From positions 1 through 44,739 of IMG/VR virus record IMGVR_UViG_3300009085_000008: 44,739 bases of DNA. The stretch is one strand, 5' to 3'. The notes beneath the pieces were generated by a model. The model saw only the letters and a program-made list of their open reading frames with translations, did no database searches and had not been told where the DNA came from. How positions within the stretch are numbered: position 1 is the first letter of the stretch; each line of letters starts with the position of its first letter. The position numbers and the translations under genes were made by a program. Shown in pieces: positions 1 to 5,662 of this stretch. Source of the stretch: a virus.

Positions 1-123
1 CTCAATGAAGGCCTCGTCGCGTTCGACGACAAGCTCGTATGTATCGCGCTGGTCGAGAATGCCGACGAAGAGAATGGCCCACGTGTAGCCGGTGACGAAG
101 AGTTGCCACTGGACCTGCGCCCA
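1..123. repeat. Terminal direct repeat, left copy (circular overlap)
   Basis: Bases 1-123 are identical to 44617-44739. The exonuclease gene reads through the joined copy without a frame change, so this is most simply the overlap left when a circular or circularly permuted genome is assembled as a linear contig. A physical short terminal repeat is the alternative. The unique genome length would be 44,616 bp. Confidence 0.95.
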
Positions 124-537
124 GTATTCGAGCGGGATGCCGTTCTCCCAAGTGTTCTGAACGTAGCTCGTGGTGGTCTTGAGCTCCAGAATCCCAACAC
201 CCTTACGGGCGGTAGATTTGATGACCCGGTCGAGGTTGGCCATCGCCCACGGATACTTCTTGTGGACGCGGATTTTGTTATCCATCTTCACTGTGCATTC
301 CGGGTGAGCCTCGAGGAAGAGCTGGTGCATCGCCGGCTCGAGGATGAGCCCCCACTTCGTCGCGTTGTTTCCCTCAAACGGAGGGATGAGTCCGCGCTTG
401 TCCGCGAACACCTCATAGGAGGTCTTGTATTTTGAGAGGCCGAGGATTGCGCCAATGTCGGAAGAGCCGACACCCTTTCGGCGGAACTCCAACCACTGCT
501 CGTCCTTCATGTTTCGCTTGTCGATGTTCTGTGTCAT
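1..537 (-). CDS. YqaJ-type phage exonuclease, N-terminal 179 residues (continues at the right end of the window)
   Basis: N-terminal part of a predicted 307-residue exonuclease of the YqaJ/lambda-exonuclease fold, which digests the 5' strand of duplex DNA ends to load the annealing protein. Visible motifs: GSSDIGAILGLSKY (24-37), LEPAMHQLF (66-74), the metal ligand Asp103 in NLDRV, the E-x-K pair ILELK (Glu118, Lys120) and Gln143 in AQVQWQL. These match the catalytic layout of the family. The gene starts at an ATG overlapping the preceding stop (ATGA), suggesting translational coupling. The rest of the gene is at 44230-44739 and recT follows, the classic exonuclease-annealase pair. It is truncated only by the cut of the circle. 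Confidence 0.9.
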   Translation of the reverse strand, partial: MTQNIDKRNMKDEQWLEFRRKGVGSSDIGAILGLSKYKTSYEVFADKRGLIPPFEGNNATKWGLILEPAMHQLFLEAHPECTVKMDNKIRVHKKYPWAMANLDRVIKSTARKGVGILELKTTTSYVQNTWENGIPLEYWAQVQWQLFVTGYTWAILFVGILDQRDTYELVVERDEAFIE

Positions 538-839
538 AGTCGTTCTCCTGAGAATTTTTCTGCGTTCTCTACAGCCACGAACTCTTCCTGCGGAATCCAT
601 TCGAAGACACACAGAAGCTCTGGGGCTGGCTCATTCTTGAGGTTCCTAGGCCTCCCCTCGTTCTCGGACCGAACCCACACAGACTTCTCGTCAGTGTCAG
701 CCCAGAGGTAGATGTCGCACTCCTCGTTCCGGCACCGGTTCTCAGCGTAGTCAACAGCATCCTTCACCGGGCCCTTGCGCTTGAAGCATAGATACACCGT
801 GGCATTCCATGAGGACATTCGAACAATTCCACTAGGCAT
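534..839 (-). CDS. Hypothetical protein, 101 residues
   Basis: I do not recognise this family. The protein is small and mixed in charge, with two close cysteines (in ENRCRNEECD) and aromatic-rich beta-like stretches such as CDIYLWADTD. Its stop overlaps the start of the exonuclease gene (ATGA), and its own start lies inside the end of the 128-residue gene upstream, so it sits tightly within the recombination operon. A second ATG at codon 8 is possible, but the upstream one has the better purine-rich ribosome site (GGTGGAAAG). A role accessory to recombination is suggested only by position. Confidence 0.7.
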   Translation of the reverse strand: MPSGIVRMSSWNATVYLCFKRKGPVKDAVDYAENRCRNEECDIYLWADTDEKSVWVRSENEGRPRNLKNEPAPELLCVFEWIPQEEFVAVENAEKFSGERL

Positions 840-1218
840 CTTTCCACCCTTTCTTGATTTTGAATGTGATTGAATTGTCCCACTCCTCCATCAGGTTGAC
901 CTTGCATATCTCTGCAAGAGCCTTCGTCGGAACATCGGCGCACATCCTTGTTCCCTCTTGGTCCTCCACCCAGTAGAACGGTATCTTTCCCGCCACGAGC
1001 GGGGTTAGGTTGGTTGAGAGCGCGATAGCCTTGGCTTGGGCCGTATCGGCAAGGTGCGATATTTCAGACACAGCCTTGCCAGCGACAGCTTGAATGTGGC
1101 GGCAGGAGTTGAGAATTGCGTTGATTTCACGCTGAGCCTCCTCTGCGGCCTCTCGCCGCATACGGGCTAGGTCATCGAGGGTGCTCTGAAGGTTGGGGGA
1201 TACTTCCATCTCGCTCAT
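832..1218 (-). CDS. Hypothetical coiled-coil protein, 128 residues
   Basis: No family recognised. Residues 10-40 are charged and Ala-rich (DDLARMRREAAEEAQREI), typical of an amphipathic coiled coil. The remainder looks globular, ending in a basic tail. It is the first gene of the transcription unit driven by the promoter at 1242-1270, with a strong ribosome site AAAAGGAGAAGCAC just before the ATG. The unit continues through the 101-residue gene into the exonuclease and recT across the circle junction, so the protein is probably made with the recombination proteins. The function is unknown. Confidence 0.75.
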   Translation of the reverse strand: MSEMEVSPNLQSTLDDLARMRREAAEEAQREINAILNSCRHIQAVAGKAVSEISHLADTAQAKAIALSTNLTPLVAGKIPFYWVEDQEGTRMCADVPTKALAEICKVNLMEEWDNSITFKIKKGWKDA

Positions 1219-1241
1219 GTGCTTCTCCTTTTGTGTGATAC

Positions 1242-1270
1242 AATATACGGAACTTTTGATTGAAAGTCAA
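1242..1270 (-). promoter_or_regulatory. Promoter P1, upstream of the recombination unit
   Basis: On the minus strand, TTGACT (1265-1270), a 17-bp spacer, then TATATT (1242-1247). The predicted start is near 1235, about 17 nt before the first ATG. The -35 box overlaps the stop of the upstream 65-residue gene. It fits the genome-wide TTGNNN-17-TATATT pattern. Confidence 0.85.
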
Positions 1271-1464
1271 GCACTCTTTTCGAGTAAATTCTGGACCTGC
1301 CTGCGAAGCATCGCGTTCTCCTTGGCGAGTGTGAAGTTGCGGTCGAGGACGCTGAAGTATTCACCCTTCAGGTAGGCGACCATAGCGGTCTTCGCGTGGA
1401 CCTCAATCTCGAGCTCAAGGCGGCGCTGGTGCTGGCGAGCTGAAAGGCTTTGTCCGTAGGTCAT
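1267..1464 (-). CDS. Hypothetical helical protein, 65 residues
   Basis: Small, very helical, charged protein beginning MTYGQSLSARQHQRRLELEI and ending in a leucine-heptad-like segment (LAKENAMLRRQVQNLLEKSA), so probably a short coiled coil. I start it at 1464, where AAGGAA sits 8 nt upstream and the ATG overlaps the stop of the preceding small gene. An in-frame extension upstream reads antisense-like cysteine-rich sequence and lacks a ribosome site. It is the last gene of the short unit driven by the promoter at 1917-1945. Function unknown. Confidence 0.65.
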   Translation of the reverse strand: MTYGQSLSARQHQRRLELEIEVHAKTAMVAYLKGEYFSVLDRNFTLAKENAMLRRQVQNLLEKSA

Positions 1465-1465
1465 A

Positions 1466-1651
1466 TCAGTATTCCTTTTCGTCTGGTGGTGGCACCGGGG
1501 ACATGAACACCCGGTAGTAGAGTGATTCCCGCTTTGCCCCGGAGTAGCTTGCGAATACCCCTTGAACGTATCCGCCGTCTGGGGAGTGACGGAGGTGGCC
1601 ATCTTGGTCCACAAAAAGAAGGCCGCCAATAGGCTCCACGAGTCCGTTCAC
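1466..1651 (-). CDS. Hypothetical protein, 61 residues, GTG start
   Basis: Unrecognised small protein beginning VNGLVEPIGGLLFVDQDG, with beta-strand and Gly/Pro character and an acidic tail. The start is a GTG that shares two bases with the TAG stop of the preceding gene (TAGTG), with AAGGGG seven bases upstream, a normal arrangement for translational coupling. The longer frame up to 1747 runs into the coding part of the previous gene and has no better start. Its stop overlaps the next ATG. It belongs to a three-gene unit of small proteins, all unknown. Confidence 0.6.
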   Translation of the reverse strand: MNGLVEPIGGLLFVDQDGHLRHSPDGGYVQGVFASYSGAKRESLYYRVFMSPVPPPDEKEY

Positions 1652-1890
1652 TAGTTGACCCCTTGCAGGATAATTCCCTCGTTTGAGATGAACCCATTGT
1701 CGATGAGGCGAGCCGCCATGCGGCCATACGAGCCTTGAAGGCTCCACGCCAACCCGGAGCGGATTAGGCCGGAGAAGAGAACGAGGATGTCGGAATCAGA
1801 CAAGAGGCCCTCCTCAAAGTCAATCATCATGGAGAGCTGGTCCATCTGCTTCGGTGGGACGGTTGCGGGAAGTGTCGGTGGAAGTGTCAT
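1651..1890 (-). CDS. Hypothetical protein, 79 residues
   Basis: Unrecognised protein beginning MTLPPTLPATVPPKQMDQLS. A Pro/Thr-rich leader is followed by a predicted helical region (MMIDFEEGLLSDSDILVLFS) and a C-terminal amphipathic part. The ATG at 1890 has AAGGAGCCGAC directly upstream. The in-frame extension to 1986 crosses the promoter and is rejected. It is the first gene after promoter P2 (1917-1945) and overlaps the following GTG start. No function is assigned. Confidence 0.7.
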   Translation of the reverse strand: MTLPPTLPATVPPKQMDQLSMMIDFEEGLLSDSDILVLFSGLIRSGLAWSLQGSYGRMAARLIDNGFISNEGIILQGVN

Positions 1891-1916
1891 GTCGGCTCCT
1901 TGTTTTTGTCTACCAC

Positions 1917-1945
1917 AAGATAACACTTTTTTCCCGAGAATGCAA
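1917..1945 (-). promoter_or_regulatory. Promoter P2, shared AAAAAAGTGTTAT module
   Basis: Minus strand TTGCAT (1940-1945), 17-bp spacer, TATCTT (1917-1922). The spacer ends in AAAAAAGTGT and the upstream flank reads GTAAAGATTACAC. Both are shared nearly base for base with the promoters at 40120 and 41124. It lies just after the terminator of the SSB gene. Confidence 0.8.
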
Positions 1946-1956
1946 GTGTAATCTTT

Positions 1957-1992
1957 ACAAAATGAAGCGGGGCCCGAAGGCCCCATTTCATT
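1957..1992 (-). terminator. Intrinsic terminator after ssb
   Basis: On the minus strand the hairpin GGGGCC-TTCG-GGCCCC is extended by AATGAA/TTCATT and followed by TTTTG. The UUCG tetraloop gives a very stable stem. It begins within the ssb stop codon and separates ssb from promoter P2. Confidence 0.8.
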
Positions 1993-2386
1993 AGAACGGA
2001 AGGTCCCCTTCGGTTCCTTCCCGCGAGGGGGCAGGCGCCCCGTCTCCGCTACCAGCCCGGCTCGAGCCGAGCAAATTCAAGACGTCCAAGGTGATAGATG
2101 TCGAGTATTTCTCCACACCATCCTTGCCCTTATACTTGTCGGTCCGCATCCGGCCCTCAATGTAGAGCGGGGAACCCTTGGTCACATACTTCGAGACGAT
2201 GTCTCCAAGCTTGTCCCAAGCGGTGACGCGCACCCACTCCGTCCGCTCCTGCTCCTTTCCGTCGTGCTTCCACTTCTCTGTGACGCCGAGCGAGAAGTTG
2301 GCGACAGTGATTCCACTACTGGTCTTGCGGACCTCCGGGTCACTGCCGACATACCCCATGAACGTGCAACGATTCAAGCCTCTCAT
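1991..2386 (-). CDS. ssb: Single-stranded DNA-binding protein
   Basis: Predicted SSB of 131 residues. It binds single-stranded DNA through an OB fold and protects replication and recombination intermediates. Visible hallmarks: MRGLNRCTFMGYVGSDPEVR at the N-terminus, SSGITVANFSLGVTE, TEWVRVTAWDKLGDIVSKY and GSPLYIEGRMRTDKY, the usual order of strands in bacterial and phage SSBs. The C-terminus is a disordered Gly/Ser/Pro linker ending EGDLPF, close to the DDIPF tail through which SSBs recruit partners. The length is typical. The start overlaps the stop of the DUF5664 gene (TAATG), and a UUCG-loop terminator follows the stop. Confidence 0.95.
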   Translation of the reverse strand: MRGLNRCTFMGYVGSDPEVRKTSSGITVANFSLGVTEKWKHDGKEQERTEWVRVTAWDKLGDIVSKYVTKGSPLYIEGRMRTDKYKGKDGVEKYSTSITLDVLNLLGSSRAGSGDGAPAPSREGTEGDLPF

Positions 2387-2775
2387 TATGCTTCTCCTTT
2401 TATGCTTTTCATTGAGTTGGTGTGTCCAAGGTCGTCGAGCTCAGACGGCAGTTTGCCGCGCTCAATCATCTCCTTGGTGTGAACATACGCGAAGATATTC
2501 CACGCGACAGCCGAGGCATGGTCTTCATCACGCCTCCCCTCGAGGACGGATACGAGGTGCCGCATCGCGCTGTCGAGGTAGCGGCTAAGCTCCTGCCCCT
2601 TCTCCCAGTTTCGGTCGCCATACTTCTCAGCGCCATTCTCGTAGTGCCTTGCGAGCCTGCGAAGAGGGTAGGTCGGAATTAGGTCGAAGCGCCCCTTCCC
2701 TTCCCGCGTGTCCCGGACGCTCCCCGTTGAGAACGATTGCCGGGCCCCAGAATCTACCACTTTTGCGAAGTCCAT
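2386..2775 (-). CDS. DUF5664-type dATP/dGTP diphosphohydrolase domain protein
   Basis: This 129-residue all-alpha protein resembles the DUF5664 (dATP/dGTP diphosphohydrolase N-terminal) family of MazG-like nucleotide pyrophosphohydrolases. Supporting motifs: GKGRFDLIPTYPLRRLARHY (27-46), ENGAEKYGDRNWEKGQ, YLDSAMRHLVSVLEG and DEDHASAVAWN, with acidic and His residues placed to bind metal. Members are thought to remove pyrophosphate from dNTPs. In some phages related enzymes deplete dATP so that 2-aminoadenine can replace adenine, but no PurZ-like gene is present here. It has a strong AAGGAGG ribosome site and overlaps ssb. A simple role in nucleotide pool adjustment is the cautious reading. 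Confidence 0.75.
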   Translation of the reverse strand: MDFAKVVDSGARQSFSTGSVRDTREGKGRFDLIPTYPLRRLARHYENGAEKYGDRNWEKGQELSRYLDSAMRHLVSVLEGRRDEDHASAVAWNIFAYVHTKEMIERGKLPSELDDLGHTNSMKSIKGEA

Positions 2776-2787
2776 AATCCTCCTTTG

Positions 2788-4014
2788 TTAGATGACCACC
2801 TGAAACACTGGAATGTTTTCGTGGAGCTTGCCAGCCGACTTGGCGTTGTAGGATTCCAGCTCCGGGATGATGTCGTATGCACCCTCAATCGAGGAAACCT
2901 GAAGGTCGCACTTCATCGAGTCACGGGTCCCGTCCTCATAAAAGATGTGGACATTTTGAGACGCCCGGCTAGCGAGCTGAAGGCCTGAGAACGAGTAGGC
3001 GTTCCCACCAACAAGAGAGCTTGAGCGGGAGTAAGTGTCCCCAATCCGGCACGAGTGTATATCCCCAAAGATGACGTAGTCGATGACGCGGCCCTGCTCA
3101 GCATACTTCCCGCGAATCTGCTGGACGCTCGTCTCGACCTTCCCGCGAATCTGCTGTCCATGAAGAAGAAGCAGGTTTTGGCCGGCGACATTGACGACCA
3201 TCTCTTGCGGGTTGCCAAGGATGAACTCCACCCCATTGGCCTTTCGCATACCATGTCGGAGGATGTTGAAGGTGAGGAAGTCGTAGTTGTCGCTCGCGAC
3301 CATATCGGTCCACCCGGGCTCGTCCTTCACCCTCGATTCATTGCCAACGACCTGAGCATACGAGACGTTGAAGTCTTGATTCAAGTCAACAATGAACTGC
3401 TCGAGAAGATACACCCCAAGCATAAGGGCGTTTGAGCGATTCGACGCTTGAGAGAGGTATTCATCCAGACGACGGTCGGAATTCAAGATGTCACCCGTGT
3501 TGGCAATCAGGACATTCGATACACCAGCCGCCTTAAATGCCGCCCGCGCCTTGTCCGCAAATAGCTTGAGTCTACTCGCCGCAACAGAGAAGTCATATCG
3601 GTTCCCTTCGATGTGGACGAGCTCGTTGAAGTGAAGGTCCGAAAGGTGAACCACCCCGACAGCCTTCGCCTTCTTGCCCGGGTGCTTCTTTGTGAGCTTC
3701 GAGAAGTCATACCTCTCGAGGAGCGCAACAATCTTTTCGCCAACCGCCTCAACCGCGTTCTGGTAGCGCGACGCTTCGCGGAAACCCTTCGCCCTGATAC
3801 GCTCCCGGTCCCGCGCTTTTTGGAGGTTGCGGGCCGTCTCGACAAGCTCCGCCGCTTGCTCTGGGTCTTGCCCGAGCTCTTTGGCTCGACGATACGCCGC
3901 GAGGATTTGTGTCGCCCTGTGGACACCACACTTAGCTCTCTTTCTCAATTCCTCTCTTGTGATTTCTCCGTCGCTTGCTCGAACAATTTGAATGATTTGC
4001 AGGTCTGTCATCAT
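2788..4014 (-). CDS. HTH-containing calcineurin-like metallophosphoesterase
   Basis: 408 residues. Residues 1-45 look like a helix-turn-helix (GEITREELRKRAKCGVHRAT), followed by a long charged helix (60-105). From 120 onward it is a calcineurin-type metallophosphoesterase: HLSDLHF (Asp126, His128), NTGDILN (Asp175), VVGNESR (Asn225), LLLHGQQ (His285) and FGDIHS (Asp318, His320). The full set of dinuclear-metal ligands is present, so it is probably an active phosphoesterase or nuclease. The DNA-binding-like front end suggests a nucleic acid substrate, but this is inference. It sits between the spanin-like gene and the DUF5664 gene, with a 4-base overlap with the former. Confidence 0.85.
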   Translation of the reverse strand: MMTDLQIIQIVRASDGEITREELRKRAKCGVHRATQILAAYRRAKELGQDPEQAAELVETARNLQKARDRERIRAKGFREASRYQNAVEAVGEKIVALLERYDFSKLTKKHPGKKAKAVGVVHLSDLHFNELVHIEGNRYDFSVAASRLKLFADKARAAFKAAGVSNVLIANTGDILNSDRRLDEYLSQASNRSNALMLGVYLLEQFIVDLNQDFNVSYAQVVGNESRVKDEPGWTDMVASDNYDFLTFNILRHGMRKANGVEFILGNPQEMVVNVAGQNLLLLHGQQIRGKVETSVQQIRGKYAEQGRVIDYVIFGDIHSCRIGDTYSRSSSLVGGNAYSFSGLQLASRASQNVHIFYEDGTRDSMKCDLQVSSIEGAYDIIPELESYNAKSAGKLHENIPVFQVVI

Positions 4015-4568
4015 AGCTCCAAGCTAAGTGTTAGCCCAACCACCGTCGCGCAGGCGGCGGCAGGCAGATATTGTTTGTCTTGCGCGAAGAGAACTGCCCC
4101 CACTGTTGAGACCACCACAACCGGCTTCACCCAAGCTGGCTCGTGGACCGTGACCGTCTTGGTGATTACCGGGCGAGGCGGTAGCCCGGTGATGTCAACA
4201 TCCACCCTGAACCACTCGTCCAAAGGACGGTATGACACCGCGACGCTCCCCTGAACGCCGCTGGTGTCAAAGCCGGCCTCGAACCTTTTCTCCTGCAACC
4301 TCGCGACAAGTGCAGTATTATCGAATCTCAACGAGTCCGCAAGGGCCTGAATCTTGGCTATCTGAGTTGAGTCAACAACGGTGTCCTTTGTGGCTGGGCC
4401 CTCGAGGATGATAGGCTCCGGGACCGGGGTTGGTAGCCACGCTGTGTCAACGACCACGGTCTCGCGTGGCTTTGAGACGTATCCACGTGTGCAATACCCG
4501 AGTCCAAAGCTCACAGCCCCCATGATGAACAGGCCCACCAATATGTCTCGTAGATTACTCAACGACAC
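4011..4568 (-). CDS. Spanin-like membrane protein
   Basis: 185 residues. The N-terminus holds a transmembrane segment (about 8-28, ILVGLFIMGAVSFGLGYCT). A proline-rich linker, a predicted coiled coil (IAKIQALADSLRFDNTALVA), a beta-rich stretch and a second hydrophobic segment near the C-terminus (about 146-183) follow. An N-terminal anchor plus coiled coil immediately after the endolysin fits an Rz-like inner-membrane spanin, which joins the two membranes to finish lysis in Gram-negative hosts. The second hydrophobic end is unusual for a spanin, so the call is tentative. The gene overlaps the endolysin end by 14 bases and the phosphoesterase start by 4. Confidence 0.55.
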   Translation of the reverse strand: MSLSNLRDILVGLFIMGAVSFGLGYCTRGYVSKPRETVVVDTAWLPTPVPEPIILEGPATKDTVVDSTQIAKIQALADSLRFDNTALVARLQEKRFEAGFDTSGVQGSVAVSYRPLDEWFRVDVDITGLPPRPVITKTVTVHEPAWVKPVVVVSTVGAVLFAQDKQYLPAAACATVVGLTLSLEL

Positions 4569-5013
4569 TCTCCGGCGGCTTGACGCCAGCCCTCAACTGC
4601 GCGAGCGTCAACCCGAACGTGAATTGAAAATGCGGAAGGTCGAGGAAGCGCCACCGACCACCCCACTCGAGGCCCAGCGATTCACCAAGCTCGCCAACCT
4701 CGACATAGTCCGACACCCCGTCTTGGTCAACATCGACCTTCGCATCCCACGTTGGCCTATCGTCCTTGACGATAGCGAAGTCGAATGCGAGCTTGAAGTT
4801 GTGGTAGGAGCTACCGGGCTTAGCGTTGGTGACAATCTTCCCGGGCGTAACGCGACCTTGGTCGTAGAGCTTCTGTTGCTCTTCGTTGGTCCGGGTGCCA
4901 TTGGTGATGATGATTTTGTGGCCCTTCTCTGCCGCAAGCTTGATTAACGCTCGGGCCTTGTCTGCCACATAGGGGTGAAGTGTAAGAATGCGCTTTTCGT
5001 TGTCAAATGCCAT
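4555..5013 (-). CDS. Endolysin, M15-type L-alanyl-D-glutamate peptidase
   Basis: 152 residues, a VanY/M15 zinc peptidase that would cut the peptide bridges of peptidoglycan. Zinc ligands are visible as SSYHNFKLAFDF (His71, Asp78) and DLPHFQF (His128), with the substrate-side motif GTRTNEEQQKLYDQG (39-53). Between the ligands, residues 94-105 read DVDQDGVSDYVE, an EF-hand-like loop similar in position to the calcium-regulatory loop described for the phage T5 endolysin. There is no signal peptide, so a holin is needed, and two candidates lie upstream. Expression should depend on the promoter at 5100-5128, about 80 bases upstream. The ribosome site is GAGGAAAG just after the T-run of the upstream terminator. 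Confidence 0.93.
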   Translation of the reverse strand: MAFDNEKRILTLHPYVADKARALIKLAAEKGHKIIITNGTRTNEEQQKLYDQGRVTPGKIVTNAKPGSSYHNFKLAFDFAIVKDDRPTWDAKVDVDQDGVSDYVEVGELGESLGLEWGGRWRFLDLPHFQFTFGLTLAQLRAGVKPPESVVE

Positions 5014-5027
5014 TGGGTGCTTTCCTC

Positions 5028-5099
5028 AAAAAAAAAGGTGCCACGCCGGGAACAGGGGGCGGACGACCCTGCCAAGCGGAGTGCTTGGAACGTGGCACC
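5028..5099 (-). terminator. Three-way-junction intrinsic terminator overlapping promoter P3
   Basis: On the minus strand, GGTGCCACG (5091-5099) pairs with CGTGGCACC (5037-5045), followed by nine T (5028-5036). Inside, CCAAGC-ACTCC-GCTTGG (5072-5088) and CAGGG...CCCTG (5053-5071) form two helices, giving a three-way junction. It lies between the 81-residue holin-like gene and the endolysin. The 5' arm begins at the base immediately after the TATATT of promoter P3. Confidence 0.9.
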
Positions 5100-5128
5100 A
5101 ATATACGGAACTATTCGTTAAAAGTCAA
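5100..5128 (-). promoter_or_regulatory. Promoter P3, endolysin promoter
   Basis: Minus strand TTGACT (5123-5128), 17-bp spacer, TATATT (5100-5105). The predicted start near 5093 lies inside the 5' arm of the terminator stem, so transcripts from here should lack most of that arm and read into the endolysin, spanin-like, phosphoesterase, DUF5664 and ssb genes. Confidence 0.85.
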
Positions 5129-5138
5129 GGAGAATCTT

Positions 5139-5384
5139 CTACTTCTTCTCCGCTATCGTCTTGGCAATCCCGGAGCCAAGCAGGACGGCGACGAGGAAGG
5201 TGACGCCGCTAGGAACATCCGGGACGGTGTTTGTGACAACCGCCGCCTTCAGATACGCGACAGCGAACACAAGCGCGAACGGGACAACGAACAGAGCGGT
5301 GAACACACGGGTCGAAGAAAGTGGGTCGCTAGAGTTGAGCACTCTACCCATGAATGCGACCAGACGCTCGAACATACCACCCAT
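5139..5384 (-). CDS. Small two-helix membrane protein, holin-like
   Basis: 81 residues with two hydrophobic segments (about 26-48, VFTALFVVPFALVFAVAY, and 59-74, GVTFLVAVLLGSGIAK), a short loop between them and a basic end (TIAEKK). The size and topology fit a small class II-type holin or antiholin. It precedes the endolysin and follows another holin candidate (5663-6190). A strongly purine-rich leader with GAGGGGG lies before the ATG, and a terminator follows the stop. The exact role relative to the second holin cannot be decided from sequence. Confidence 0.65.
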   Translation of the reverse strand: MGGMFERLVAFMGRVLNSSDPLSSTRVFTALFVVPFALVFAVAYLKAAVVTNTVPDVPSGVTFLVAVLLGSGIAKTIAEKK

Positions 5385-5400
5385 CCCTACCCCCTCTTGT

Positions 5401-5435
5401 CTTTTCTTTTCTTTTCTTTTCTTATCTTATCTTAC
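5401..5435 (-). repeat. Short tandem repeat (AAAAG)4-(ATAAG)2 upstream of the small holin
   Basis: The minus strand carries ATAAG twice then AAAAG four times, 17-50 bases upstream of the 81-residue holin-like gene. The pure purine tract could be an S1-binding enhancer of translation or a slippage-prone repeat that varies in length. No other such repeat is seen in the genome. Confidence 0.7.
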
Positions 5436-5662
5436 AGTGGAAGCCGTATGGATTCCGCTCTTCATCCAGCATCCTTCCGCCCGGAAGCCCGCTGGATGTG
5501 TGGTGAGAAGTAGGCCGTCTTTGCTGGGTGTTTTCCACTTCGCGAATCGCGATATGGAAATACCGAACGATTGCCTACCCCTGTAATTGTAGATACAGCT
5601 TCTCTTTTTCTCCTCGAATTTACCCCAAAATTCCTGTATCCACAAATACAGGTTCCTCGAAT
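5436..5662 (-). promoter_or_regulatory. Structured noncoding region between the two holin genes
   Basis: No convincing gene is present in this stretch. On the minus strand it holds the 16-base direct repeat GGGGTAAATTCGAGGA at 5654-5669 and 5611-5626 (43-base period), with the hairpin CCTGTAT-TTGTGG-ATACAGG (5633-5652) between the copies. A weaker CTGTA...TACAG hairpin lies at 5581-5598. A long hairpin, CATCCAGC...GCTGGATG (5463-5498), encloses a nested CTTCC-GGGC-GGAAG stem. A 72-codon frame at 5427-5645 crosses all of these and lacks a ribosome site, so I treat the region as an untranslated leader. Confidence 0.55.

Noticed and set aside
2386-2775. Claim that the phage makes 2-aminoadenine DNA
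   Set aside because: Only the DUF5664-type enzyme is present. No PurZ, DatZ-like HD hydrolase or matching polymerase was seen.
3613-4254. 213-codon plus-strand frame across the phosphoesterase and spanin-like genes
   Set aside because: It spans two well-supported minus-strand genes and has the repetitive Leu/Arg/Val composition of an antisense frame.
5427-5645. 72-codon minus-strand frame between the holins
   Set aside because: It crosses several hairpins and a direct repeat, has no ribosome site and shows no recognisable protein pattern. The region is described as noncoding instead.
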